From SIG78 sp036677805 (GTDB taxonomy: Bacteria; Verrucomicrobiota; Lentisphaeria; Victivallales; Victivallaceae): 64,000 nucleotides of DNA. The position numbers were made by a program, and so were the translations under genes. The notes under the pieces were generated by a model. The model was not told the DNA's origin and did not search any database. It saw only the letters and a program-made list of their open reading frames with translations. Every line of letters begins with the position of its first letter. The stretch's first letter is position 1. The stretch spans positions 83,046 through 147,045 of the forward strand of contig JAVBVS010000010.1 in assembly GCA_036677805.1 (NCBI GenBank). Direction: 5' to 3'. Below are positions 15,922 through 24,293 of this stretch, one piece after another.

Positions 15922-17985
15922 ATGAAAAACATGCTGCGGAAACTGTTCTATTGGGATGCGCCGGCGCAGGGGGCATTTTTCGCGCTGACGCTGTGGGCCG
16001 TCGGATATTATCTGCTTTTTTCGGTCGTGCTCGTACTCTGGACCAACCGCTGGGTCAACTGGGGATGGCTGCCGATGTGGGACGGCTGCCTTGCTCCCGG
16101 ATTATGGGTCTTGTTCGTTGTTTTGCTGATTTTTCCATTTTATTATCTGCTGCTGACCCTGCGTTTTTATTACTTGCTGAGGCAGGACCGGCGCCGGTAT
16201 TTCGTCACGGTCGGCGTCCCGCTCTGGGCCGGACTGCTGCTCGCCGGGTATTGCTTTTTCGGAGTAATGGCCCTGCCGGTGATCCTGATCGGCGGATTGA
16301 GTTATCCGTTATTGCTGCTGCCGTTGCTGTTCGCCGGCAAACAGTGGAAAATCGCCGGGGCGGCCTTTCTCCTGTGGGGAATCGGCACGTTCATGGCCTG
16401 GCTGCCGTTCGATTTTCTGAAAACCATGCTGCTCGACTCCGATCCCTGCATGCCGACGAAGTTCCTGTGCGACCTCCAACAATTTCTGGGCCTTTCCGGC
16501 TGGGGATGGACCGTCTGGTTCGCCATCGCGCTGCTGTGCCGCGTCGGATGGTACCTGATGACCGGCAAGCTCTTCGCCGCCTGGAGCGGCCTGAAGTTCC
16601 GCGCCGTGCTCGGCAGGGGCGTACCGACGTTGTGGACGCTCGCCATCCTGACTTATCTGACCTTCCTGATAATGGTTCTCTTCGCCCGCGGCGAAGCCGA
16701 CCGGCGAATCGCCATCCTCGAACGCCGGTTCGGACGGCCGGTCACGGCGGAAGCGCTGGGCAAACCCTATTATGGCAACGACCGTCCCGATCAAGGCTTC
16801 TGGGACAACATCGCCAAGCTGTTCCGGGTCTGTGACATCCCATATCCGGGCCTTTGCGGCGCCCGCACGCTCGTGCCTCAGCCCGAAAATGAGGCGCGTC
16901 GGCAACGCATCCGGGAGCATGAACCGGCCCTGCTGGCGTGGGAAAAAGCGTTCGCGGCTGATATTCCGCTCATGGCGTATGACTTCACTCCGGGAAAACT
17001 GGCGCAGCGGCTGACGCCGCAATACCGTGGAATGCGTGACTTCCTGTACTTTGAGCAGTGGCAGATCGCGTTCGCTCTGGCCGACGGCCGGGCCGACGAT
17101 GCCATGCGCGCTTACGAGCGGATGAAAAAAGTCACCGGCGCACTGTTGCGGGAGCCCGGCATCCTTGGCGGGTTGCTGTGGCTGGCGGGACAGAACACAA
17201 TTCTGGACGGAGTCGAAATCATGCTCGAATCGGAGCGGCTTTCGGATGCGCAATTGCAAAGGGTCGCCGCCGATCTGGAACAGGCCGAACGCGACCTTCC
17301 GGCGACGCAGGAGATTGCCCTGTACAGCGAAGCGGTCGAGATGCTGGATCTGTTCGCAGCGCTGGGCAACGGCACCTATTACCAATTTCAGCGGGGCGAC
17401 ATCCGCCGGGATACGCTGCCTTTGCGCCCATTCCGATTTTTCTTCCCGCAATTGTGGTGGTACGCATTGCTCGACCAGACGGCCATGGCGAAAAACTACA
17501 ACGCTCCCGATTTCAAGCACATCCCGGAACCGGACTTCCGCAATGGGAAATGCCTGTACCTCAGCAGCATGTTCATGACCGCCTGCCAGACACTCGGCCA
17601 GCGTTTCGACGCCGTGACCGCCCGGCTGCGGGCCATGCGGATGCTGATCGCGGCGGAACTTTACCGCCGTCATCACGGCGATTACCCCGAAACGCTGCCG
17701 GATATGCCGCTCGACCCCTTCACCGGCCAGCCGCTGCGTTACCGCAAGGGCCCCTATTCCCACTTCGAGACCATGCCCCCGCCGGAAATGAATTCGCCGG
17801 ACGCCGGAACGCCGATGGAGCCTGAAGTTCAGGAGTTCACCATGCCCGCCGTGGTGGTCTGGAGCGTCGGCCCGGACGGCGTCGAAGGCGAAAATCCGCG
17901 TGGGTTCGATGCAAAATACTGCGATGATGTACGCGCAATCCGGCGTCTGGGGCCCCCTTCGCCGGTGGAGTCGCAGAAGAAATAA
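15922..17985 (+). CDS. Multi-pass membrane protein of unknown function with PVC-type tail
   Basis: 687 residues. About seven hydrophobic segments occupy residues 15-260, and a soluble, mostly helical region of about 420 residues follows. Near the C-terminus the segment HHGDYPETLPDMPLDPFTGQ resembles a motif seen repeatedly in uncharacterised Planctomycetes/Verrucomicrobia/Lentisphaerae proteins. The ATG is preceded by AGGGGGGAATC. I cannot assign a function. It stands alone between recF and two lipoprotein genes. Confidence 0.75.
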   Translation: MKNMLRKLFYWDAPAQGAFFALTLWAVGYYLLFSVVLVLWTNRWVNWGWLPMWDGCLAPGLWVLFVVLLIFPFYYLLLTLRFYYLLRQDRRRYFVTVGVPLWAGLLLAGYCFFGVMALPVILIGGLSYPLLLLPLLFAGKQWKIAGAAFLLWGIGTFMAWLPFDFLKTMLLDSDPCMPTKFLCDLQQFLGLSGWGWTVWFAIALLCRVGWYLMTGKLFAAWSGLKFRAVLGRGVPTLWTLAILTYLTFLIMVLFARGEADRRIAILERRFGRPVTAEALGKPYYGNDRPDQGFWDNIAKLFRVCDIPYPGLCGARTLVPQPENEARRQRIREHEPALLAWEKAFAADIPLMAYDFTPGKLAQRLTPQYRGMRDFLYFEQWQIAFALADGRADDAMRAYERMKKVTGALLREPGILGGLLWLAGQNTILDGVEIMLESERLSDAQLQRVAADLEQAERDLPATQEIALYSEAVEMLDLFAALGNGTYYQFQRGDIRRDTLPLRPFRFFFPQLWWYALLDQTAMAKNYNAPDFKHIPEPDFRNGKCLYLSSMFMTACQTLGQRFDAVTARLRAMRMLIAAELYRRHHGDYPETLPDMPLDPFTGQPLRYRKGPYSHFETMPPPEMNSPDAGTPMEPEVQEFTMPAVVVWSVGPDGVEGENPRGFDAKYCDDVRAIRRLGPPSPVESQKK

Positions 17986-18041
17986 GCTCGCGGACCGCAG
18001 ACAAGCCATTTTTGTTCGGAAAAAATTCACCGGGAAATTTC

Positions 18042-18070
18042 TTGCAATTTCGCCGGAAGCGATATATTGT
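18042..18070 (+). promoter_or_regulatory. Promoter-like site for lipoprotein pair
   Basis: TTGCAA at 18042-18047 with TATTGT at 18065-18070 (17-bp spacer), or an overlapping TATATT at 18063 (15-bp spacer). It lies about 105 bp upstream of the first lipoprotein start. Confidence 0.4.
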
Positions 18071-18175
18071 AAGTTTGAAAACGATCTCGCAAAGGGAAAC
18101 CATGCCGGAGCGAAGCCGCTGCGGCGCGCCGGAGGCCGTTTCCCGATTCACCACCATCAACAAGGGGATCTGAAA

Positions 18176-18577
18176 ATGAAGAAAAAGATCGCACTCCTCA
18201 CTGCTCTGGCCGGCACGGCGCTCCTGTTTGCGGGATGTTCCTCGGTGCAGAGCGCCGACGCCTCCAAATTCAACGGCCAGCGGATCACCTCGTCCGGCAC
18301 CGGAATCGCCCACGTTTCCGGCCAGACCAGCGGTCTCTATCTGCTCTGGATTCCGCTGATCGTCGGTTCGGCTGAAAATCCGAACAGCATCGTCTTCGGC
18401 GAAGACGCCTGCAACGTGACCGCGGTCACCAACATGGTCACGCAGAAGAGCCGGGAACTCCGGGCCGCCAAGACGGTCGACCTCGTGTCCACCCGCCGGA
18501 GCAACAACATTCCGATTCCGATCCCCTATCTCTTCTACTGGCGGACGGTCACGGTTTCCGGCAACGCGGTCAATTGA
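18176..18577 (+). CDS. Small lipoprotein, paralogue of the next gene
   Basis: 133 residues. A short lysine-rich signal peptide (MKKKIALLTALAG) ends in a lipobox, LLFAGC, with the lipidated cysteine at about 20. The mature part resembles that of the next gene: N-G-(Q/E)-(R/K)-I near the start, a GLYLLWIPL-type hydrophobic strand, a K-S-R-E-L segment and a closing V.VSGNAV. The ATG at 18176 has AGGGG 8 bases upstream, and earlier starts in the frame lie inside the preceding gene. Function is unknown. It is probably anchored in the outer membrane by the Lol system. Confidence 0.82.
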   Translation: MKKKIALLTALAGTALLFAGCSSVQSADASKFNGQRITSSGTGIAHVSGQTSGLYLLWIPLIVGSAENPNSIVFGEDACNVTAVTNMVTQKSRELRAAKTVDLVSTRRSNNIPIPIPYLFYWRTVTVSGNAVN

Positions 18578-18624
18578 GTCCGGCAGTGAAAACAGGTCAT
18601 CTTTTAACACAGGGGTTTGCTGAT

Positions 18625-19044
18625 ATGAAAAAGATTATGTTGATTCTCCCCGTCGCCGCCCTCGGGTTGCTGTTCGCCGGGTGCGCCAACATTGAAGTGG
18701 TCCAGAATCCGGACCTGAACGGAGAAAAAATCTCCCTCGACGGCGCACCGGTGGCGCATTTGAACGCCCAGAACTGGGGCGTCTATCTCTTCTCGCTGCC
18801 GATCTGGACCGGGTCGACCGATTCCATCGGCGCCATTGCCGTATTCAAGGATACCGTGAACGCGGAATCGATGGTGCCGGTCGTCACCGCCAAGAGCCGC
18901 GAACTCAAAGCGACCCATACCCTTGACCTTGCTTCAGAGTACTGTGTCGCCGGGTTCATCTTCTACGTGCGTTCGATCAACGTTTCGGCCAACGCCGTGA
19001 AACTCCCCGCGATCAACACCGGCAGGGCGTCCGCCGCCAAATAA
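18625..19044 (+). CDS. Small lipoprotein, paralogue of the previous gene
   Basis: 139 residues. Signal peptide MKKIMLILPVAALG with lipobox LLFAGC. It shares with its neighbour the LNGEKISLDGAPVAHL segment, the GVYLFSLPI strand, TAKSRELKATHTLDLAS and a final INVSANAV. The ATG at 18625 has AGGGG at 9 bases. The two genes are 47 bp apart and end at a strong terminator, so they form a two-gene unit that arose by tandem duplication and has since diverged. Function is unknown. Confidence 0.82.
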   Translation: MKKIMLILPVAALGLLFAGCANIEVVQNPDLNGEKISLDGAPVAHLNAQNWGVYLFSLPIWTGSTDSIGAIAVFKDTVNAESMVPVVTAKSRELKATHTLDLASEYCVAGFIFYVRSINVSANAVKLPAINTGRASAAK

Positions 19045-19066
19045 GGACGACGGGCCCCATCGCAAC

Positions 19067-19105
19067 CGCCGCGCCTCCCGGAAAGGGAGCGCGGCGATTT
19101 TTTTT
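19067..19105 (+). terminator. Rho-independent terminator after lipoprotein pair
   Basis: A GC-rich stem of 12 bp with one bulged base (19067-19079 with 19085-19096) is followed by A and a run of eight T residues. It separates the plus-strand lipoproteins from the convergent nrdG gene. Confidence 0.85.
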
Positions 19106-19120
19106 CCGGGAGCGGTCAGG

Positions 19121-19639
19121 TCATGCCCAAAGTACGACCGTTCCGGCGGCAAGGGTTGCGGGCATGGCGATCAGACGCTGATTGTCCGAACCCCGGAAAC
19201 GCAGTGCAAGATTGCGCCGCGCCGCCACGAACGGGCCGTCGACCAGCACTTCCAGCACCGCCAGCAGTTCCGCCGTCGCTTCGCAGCAGGCCCGCCCGCC
19301 CGGCGTCAGATCGCGTTCGTAAACATACCCGGTATAACCCCAGACGGTTTTCTCCGGCAGCAGCGCTTTCATCCGCCGCACCAGCGGCAGCAGCGCGCGC
19401 TGGTTTTCCGGCTCGAAGGGTTCGCCACCCAGCAGCGAGAGCCCGGCGATGTAGCCGGGCGCCAGCAAGGTCATGATCTTTTCCGCCGCCGCCGGGTCGA
19501 AAGGTTGCCCGTAGCCGAAATCCCACGTTTCGGGGTTGAAGCACCCCGGACAATGATGGGTGCAGCCCGAAACGAACAGCGAAACCCGCACGCCTTTGCC
19601 GTTGGCGATATCCGTCGGCTTGATTGCGCCGTAATTCAT
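19121..19639 (-). CDS. nrdG: Anaerobic ribonucleotide reductase activating protein
   Basis: Radical SAM enzyme that generates the glycyl radical on NrdD. 172 residues. The iron-sulfur-binding cysteines are C26, C30 and C33 (SGCTHHCPGC), followed by LSLLGGEPFEPEN, the SAM-binding GGEP motif. It lies 24 bp downstream of nrdD on the same strand and is evidently cotranscribed. Confidence 0.95.
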   Translation of the reverse strand: MNYGAIKPTDIANGKGVRVSLFVSGCTHHCPGCFNPETWDFGYGQPFDPAAAEKIMTLLAPGYIAGLSLLGGEPFEPENQRALLPLVRRMKALLPEKTVWGYTGYVYERDLTPGGRACCEATAELLAVLEVLVDGPFVAARRNLALRFRGSDNQRLIAMPATLAAGTVVLWA

Positions 19640-19663
19640 CGCGTCGATCCTCCCGAAGCGCCT

Positions 19664-21826
19664 CTAGAGATGAAGCACCCGGTCGCGGATCTCCTGGGTG
19701 CGGCCCTGATTCCAATACTGCGTGCCGATATAGCCGCAGGTCCGACGGGCGACATTCATCCGGCTCTGGTCGGTGTTGCCGCACTGCGGGCAGCGCCAGA
19801 TCAGTTTGCCCGAATCGTCCTTCACGATCGCGATTTCGCCGCTGAAGCCGCATGACTGGCAGTAATCGCTTTTGGTGTTCAACTCGGCATACATGATGTT
19901 GTCGTAGATGAAGCGGATCAGTTCGAGCACCGCATCGATGTTGTGCTGCATGTCGGGCACCTCCACATAGCTGATCGCGCCGCCGGTCGAGAGCGCCTGG
20001 AACCGGGCTTCGAACGCCAGCTTGGCGAAGGCGTCGATCGGTTCGGCCACATGGACATGATAGCTGTTGGTGATGTAGTTGCGGTCGGTCACCCCGGGCA
20101 CGATGCCGAAACGCTGCTGAAGGCATCGGGCGAACCGGTAGGTAGTCGATTCCAGCGGTGTGCCGTAAATGCCGAAGCCGATGGTCGTCTCCCGTTTCCA
20201 GCGCTCGCAGGCGGCGTTCATGTGCTCCATGATCCACACCGCCAGCGGCATCGCCTCCGGGTCGGAGTGGCTTTTGCCGGTCATGTACCGCACGCACTCG
20301 TACAATCCCGCATAGCCGAGCGAAAGCGTCGAGTAGCCGTTGTAAAGCAACGGGTCGATCGCTTCGCCCTTGCCGAGCCGGGCGATGGCGCCATGCTGCC
20401 AGAGGATCGGCGCGGCATCGGAGGTGGTCCCCTTCAACCGGTTGTGGCGGCACATCAGCGCCCGGAAGCAGAGCTCCAGCCGCCGGTCGAAGATTTCGCG
20501 GAAGGCCGCCGCGTCGCCGCCGCTGGAAAGCGCGATATCCACCAAGTTGAGCGTGACCACGCCCTGATTGAAACGGCCATAGAATTTGTAATTGCCGTTT
20601 TTATCGCGCCACGGCGACAGCGCCGAACGGCAGCCCATGACCGGAAAGCAGTTGCCCTCCTTGAGCGCCTTCATCTTCTTTTCGCTGATATAGTCCGGCA
20701 CCAGACGCCTGGCGGTGCATTGCGCGGCGAGTTCGGTCAGACCGTAGTATTCGCCGGATGGGTTCACATTGTCCTCTTCGAGCACATAGATCAGCTTCGG
20801 AAAGGCCGGCGTGATGTAGACGCCGGCCTCGTTCCGGACCCCCAGCAGACGCTGGCGCAGCACTTCTTCGATGATGATCGCAAGGTCTTTCTTCTCCTGT
20901 TCGTCGCGGGCTTCGTTGAGGTACATGAACACCGTCACGAAGGGCGCCTGCCCGTTGGTGGTCATCAGCGTAACCACCTGATACTGGATGGTCTGGACGC
21001 CGCGGGCAATCTCGTCCCGAACGCGCTTTTCCACAATCGCGTCCAGCTGCGCCATCGCGATCTCCGCCCCGGCCAGCGCAAATTCGCCTTTGACTTCACT
21101 GCGGATGCGGCGGCGCGAAATCTGCACGAACGGCGCCAGATGGGTCAGCGTAATGCTCTGCCCGCCGTACTGGTTGCTGGCGACCTGGGCGATGATCTGG
21201 GTGGCGATGTTGCAGGCGGTCGAAAAACTGCGCGGCTTCTCGATCATGGTACCGGAAATCACGGTGCCGTTCTGAAGCATGTCGTCGAGATTGACCAGAT
21301 CGCAGTTGTGCATGTGCTGAGCAAAATAATCCATGTCGTGAAAATGGATGATTCCCTGCTCATGGGCTTCGACCACCTCCGCCGGAAGCAGCAGCCGCCG
21401 GGTGAGGTCCTTGGACACCTCACCGGCCATGTAGTCGCGCTGAACGCTGTTGATGGTCGGATTCTTGTTGGAATTTTCCTGCTTGACTTCCTCGTTGTTG
21501 CACTCAATCAGGCAGAGAATGCGGTTGTCGGTGGTGTTGGCCTGCCGCACCAGCTGGCGCGTGTAGCGGTAGGTGATGTATTTCTTGGCGACTTCGTAAG
21601 CGCCGTGACGCATGATTTCGGTTTCGACGATATCCTGGATTTCCTCCACCGAAAGCGCGCGGTCGACGGAACGGCAGACGGCGGTCACATGATCGCCGAT
21701 CGCCCGGATCTGCGCCGGGGTCAGCGCCGCTTTAAGTTCCACGGTCTGATTGGCTTTGCTGACCGCGACCAGAATTTTTTCAACGGCGAAATCGACTTCC
21801 GCCCCGTTGCGTTTTACAATCTTCAT
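19664..21826 (-). CDS. nrdD: Anaerobic ribonucleoside-triphosphate reductase (class III)
   Basis: Makes dNTPs from NTPs without oxygen, using a glycyl radical. 720 residues. An N-terminal ATP-cone (about 1-95, IVKRNGAEVDFAVEKILVAV) senses ATP/dATP. The 10-stranded barrel contains the NCFPVMGCRSAL and GVVTLNLVDIAL segments. The C-terminus has a zinc site (YCQSCGFSG and RCPQCGNTD), and the radical glycine lies in RRTCGYIGTQYW, at about residue 698. It is the only reductase seen in the window, which fits strict anaerobiosis. Two NrdR-box-like sites lie directly upstream. Confidence 0.96.
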   Translation of the reverse strand: MKIVKRNGAEVDFAVEKILVAVSKANQTVELKAALTPAQIRAIGDHVTAVCRSVDRALSVEEIQDIVETEIMRHGAYEVAKKYITYRYTRQLVRQANTTDNRILCLIECNNEEVKQENSNKNPTINSVQRDYMAGEVSKDLTRRLLLPAEVVEAHEQGIIHFHDMDYFAQHMHNCDLVNLDDMLQNGTVISGTMIEKPRSFSTACNIATQIIAQVASNQYGGQSITLTHLAPFVQISRRRIRSEVKGEFALAGAEIAMAQLDAIVEKRVRDEIARGVQTIQYQVVTLMTTNGQAPFVTVFMYLNEARDEQEKKDLAIIIEEVLRQRLLGVRNEAGVYITPAFPKLIYVLEEDNVNPSGEYYGLTELAAQCTARRLVPDYISEKKMKALKEGNCFPVMGCRSALSPWRDKNGNYKFYGRFNQGVVTLNLVDIALSSGGDAAAFREIFDRRLELCFRALMCRHNRLKGTTSDAAPILWQHGAIARLGKGEAIDPLLYNGYSTLSLGYAGLYECVRYMTGKSHSDPEAMPLAVWIMEHMNAACERWKRETTIGFGIYGTPLESTTYRFARCLQQRFGIVPGVTDRNYITNSYHVHVAEPIDAFAKLAFEARFQALSTGGAISYVEVPDMQHNIDAVLELIRFIYDNIMYAELNTKSDYCQSCGFSGEIAIVKDDSGKLIWRCPQCGNTDQSRMNVARRTCGYIGTQYWNQGRTQEIRDRVLHL

Positions 21827-21836
21827 AAATCTACAA

Positions 21837-21885
21837 CCACTATATTTTGTATATTATCAATTCATCATATCACTATATATTGTGG
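21837..21885 (-). promoter_or_regulatory. Twin NrdR boxes in the nrdDG promoter
   Basis: Box 1 (21837-21852, CCACTATATTTTGTAT) and box 2 (21870-21885, TCACTATATATTGTGG) match the NrdR consensus acaCwAtATaTwGwgt at about 13 and 14 of 16 positions. Their starts are 33 bp apart, about three helical turns. Box 2 overlaps the spacer of a minus-strand promoter-like TTGCAC...TATGAT. Confidence 0.75.
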
Positions 21886-21970
21886 TGCAAATATAACTCA
21901 CGGATTTTAAAAAGCAATCACAAATTCGAGATTTTTTACAATTTTTCAATTATCGGACACGCCGCCTTCA

Positions 21971-23062
21971 CTACCACGCGCCATATTCCCGCAACAGCCG
22001 TTCGGTTTCCGGCAGCTGATCCGGCGTGATGCCGAGCCAGACCATCGCCCGCGCCGGATTTTTCAGCTGGGCGAGGAATTTACGGACATTGTCCGGCGGT
22101 CCGAAGACCTGAAACTGGAGATTCGCCGCATCGGCCATGGCGATTTCGTCGCGAAACTCGGACTGGGGCGGCTTGCCCGCGCCCGGCACCAGCTGCAACG
22201 CATTCAGCCCCGGAATCCGAACCAGATGCTCCAGATGGCCGAACTGACCCACACCGTCCATGTGGTAGCAGCTGAAATCAAGATGTTCGCTCAGCGCCGT
22301 CAGGTCGGGTACCGCGAACTCCTGAAACATCTCCGGCGAAATCATGTAGGCGAAATCGCACTGAATCATGTAGTTGGAACTCAGCGCCGGAATGCCCCAC
22401 CAGCCGGTCTGGCCCGTGCCTCCGGCGGTAATCAGCGGTTCGAAACAGTCAAACACCGCGATCCACGCCTGAATCGTCTCCCGGCTCAGACGCTTGACTT
22501 CCTCCGGATGATCGTAGAGGTCGAACAGCAGCTGATCGGCGGTCCGCAGCGACGCCACCACATCAAGTACGCCGCCGATGTCGGTCTGCCCGAGCATCAC
22601 CCGGTTGCCATAATATTCGCGCGCCGTTTTCAGGAACTCCCGGCAGCGTTTCAGCCACGGACTCTCCCAATCGACGGCGACGGCAATCTCCGCAATCGAT
22701 TTCCCGGCGAATCTGCCGGGTTCGAACCACACCGTCGCGCCATCCTCGGCGATCCGCCCCTCCCCGCCGACGAACGCCGCCAGCGCCCCGGCGCCGAAAT
22801 CCGGCCATACCATGGGAAAGCCGTCGGCGAGATAGCGCTGCGTGCTGAGCTGGTGCTCGCGCGCCGCCAGAATCGGTTCCAGCGGCGCATCCAGTCCGTA
22901 GGACGGGATCATCCGGCGATAAGGAACCGCGCTCGCCGGCGCGGTCGGCGCATTGCCGGTGACGATGACGTTGAACAAAGGGCGGTCCAATTCGCCGCGA
23001 AACCACCGTTCGCCATGGCAGGCGACGGCGGCCAGATCGACTTCCCGATACGTTTTAAGCAT
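21971..23062 (-). CDS. Uroporphyrinogen decarboxylase (URO-D) superfamily protein
   Basis: 363 residues. The overall layout is that of URO-D/methyltransferase-like barrels: an N-terminal arm, FAYMISPEMFQEFAVPDL, then SCYHMDGVGQFGHLEHLVRI near the active site and a C-terminal LGITPDQLPETERLLREYG. True HemE hallmarks at the N-terminus (RQAGR) are absent, so haem synthesis is unlikely. Members of this superfamily also move methyl groups with corrinoids. The ATG has AAGGA at 6 bases. The gene is 74 bp downstream of a GntR/LacI-type regulator and belongs to a carbohydrate locus. Its role there is unknown. Confidence 0.72.
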   Translation of the reverse strand: MLKTYREVDLAAVACHGERWFRGELDRPLFNVIVTGNAPTAPASAVPYRRMIPSYGLDAPLEPILAAREHQLSTQRYLADGFPMVWPDFGAGALAAFVGGEGRIAEDGATVWFEPGRFAGKSIAEIAVAVDWESPWLKRCREFLKTAREYYGNRVMLGQTDIGGVLDVVASLRTADQLLFDLYDHPEEVKRLSRETIQAWIAVFDCFEPLITAGGTGQTGWWGIPALSSNYMIQCDFAYMISPEMFQEFAVPDLTALSEHLDFSCYHMDGVGQFGHLEHLVRIPGLNALQLVPGAGKPPQSEFRDEIAMADAANLQFQVFGPPDNVRKFLAQLKNPARAMVWLGITPDQLPETERLLREYGAW

Positions 23063-23118
23063 TTGGTGTCCTTCAAGTTTCGGATGGCATTATCAATTGC
23101 GCCTAAAAACCCGATTAG

Positions 23119-23133
23119 TGTTTACCGGAAACA
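23119..23133 (-). promoter_or_regulatory. Inverted repeat TGTTT-N5-AAACA between regulator and URO-D gene
   Basis: The sequence TGTTTACCGGAAACA is a perfect 5-bp inverted repeat with a 5-bp spacer. It shares the TGTTTAC half-site with the palindrome upstream of the regulator (24204-24221), so both may bind the same protein. Confidence 0.35.
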
Positions 23134-23136
23134 GAT

Positions 23137-24186
23137 TCACCGCGAACGTCCGTCCCGTTTCTCCGGCAGTTCTGCGCCGGAGAGATCGAACGGCACCAGC
23201 TTCCGGCAGCGCCGGCCGCCGCGGGCCAATGCCTGAAAGCCATTCCAGAGTTCGCGCGCCAGCGCCGCATACGGCCGGACCAGCGGATAAACCCCCGCCA
23301 GCGTTTCCGTTCCCGGCGCATCCATGGTCACGATGGTCAGATCGCGGCCGGGTTCGAGGCCGTGGCGGCGCAAACTGTCATGGACCCACTCCAGCTCGTG
23401 ATGCCAGGCGATCAACACCTCGGGCGGCTCCGCCAGTGCGAACAACCGCTCCAGATGGGCCGCGACCAGCTCTTTCCGGTCAAACGTGCCGGGCAAAATA
23501 CCCTCCTGCAAATCCGTATAACGCCAATCCGGTCCGGCGGTTCCGGCCCGAGCCGTCAGTCCGGCGCGCACTTCCGCGTCAATGGCGGGAGAGGCGATGG
23601 CGCAATCCAGCGCCACGTTCCGCCAGCCGTTGCGACGGAGGCGCTCCAGCACCGCGCAAAGCGTCCCGGCATGGTCGAAGTCGACCCATCCGATATCGCG
23701 TTCCGGCGGCTGGCGATTGGCGGACAGAAACGGCACCTTGTTCCGGCGCAGCATCTCCGCCGCCGCGTCGCAGAGCGAACTGTAAATGAAAAGATAGCCG
23801 TCGGCCCAGTCCGGATTCCACAATTCGCTGTCCGGCCGCAGCAGCGCGGTGTCGGCCAGATCCATCATCACCATGCGGACGCCGTCGCGCTCCATCAATG
23901 TCCGGAGCGTCGCCGGCAGCACTTCATCGCGGCCAACCCGGCTCCAGTCGCAGAAAACGCCGACCACTCCGGTCCGCGGCCGGCAGACGATCCGATTGCC
24001 GCGGGTGCTGTCGCCGGCGACCAGTCCATGGCCGGCCAGCGCCCGGACCGCCTTGTGGACGGTGCGCAGCGAAACGTTGAAGCGTTCGCTCAAAAGACGC
24101 ATCGGCGGCAGCCGGTTTTTGTAGCTTCCGGCCAGAATCTCCCGCTCCAGCGCAGCGGCGATTTCCAGATGCTTGGTTTCGTTCAC
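23137..24186 (-). CDS. GntR-type DNA-binding / LacI-type sensor regulator
   Basis: 349 residues. A GntR winged helix lies at the N-terminus (AAALEREILAGSYKNRLPP, then RLLSERFNVSLRTVHKAVRA). A LacI-like periplasmic-binding-protein fold follows, with GVVGVFCDWS, DGYLFIYSS, VDFDHAGTL and a late EVLIAWHHEL segment. Such chimeras usually respond to a sugar and repress nearby catabolic genes. The start is GTG at 24186 with GAGG nearby. It is flanked by a GH95-like gene upstream and a URO-D gene downstream, both on the same strand, and a palindrome sits just upstream. Confidence 0.82.
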   Translation of the reverse strand: MNETKHLEIAAALEREILAGSYKNRLPPMRLLSERFNVSLRTVHKAVRALAGHGLVAGDSTRGNRIVCRPRTGVVGVFCDWSRVGRDEVLPATLRTLMERDGVRMVMMDLADTALLRPDSELWNPDWADGYLFIYSSLCDAAAEMLRRNKVPFLSANRQPPERDIGWVDFDHAGTLCAVLERLRRNGWRNVALDCAIASPAIDAEVRAGLTARAGTAGPDWRYTDLQEGILPGTFDRKELVAAHLERLFALAEPPEVLIAWHHELEWVHDSLRRHGLEPGRDLTIVTMDAPGTETLAGVYPLVRPYAALARELWNGFQALARGGRRCRKLVPFDLSGAELPEKRDGRSR

Positions 24187-24203
24187 GGAGCCCTCGGAAA
24201 TAA

Positions 24204-24221
24204 TGTAAAAAACTGTTTACA
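24204..24221 (-). promoter_or_regulatory. Palindromic operator TGTAAA-N6-TTTACA
   Basis: A perfect 6-6-6 inverted repeat lies 18-35 bp upstream of the GntR/LacI-type regulator start. This spacing and symmetry fit autoregulation by a dimeric regulator. Confidence 0.5.
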
Positions 24222-24293
24222 CCAATAGTATACTTCATTTTTCGCAAAATGCAAGGGCAAGGCGATGAAATTGCACCGTCCGGGATCAACGGT

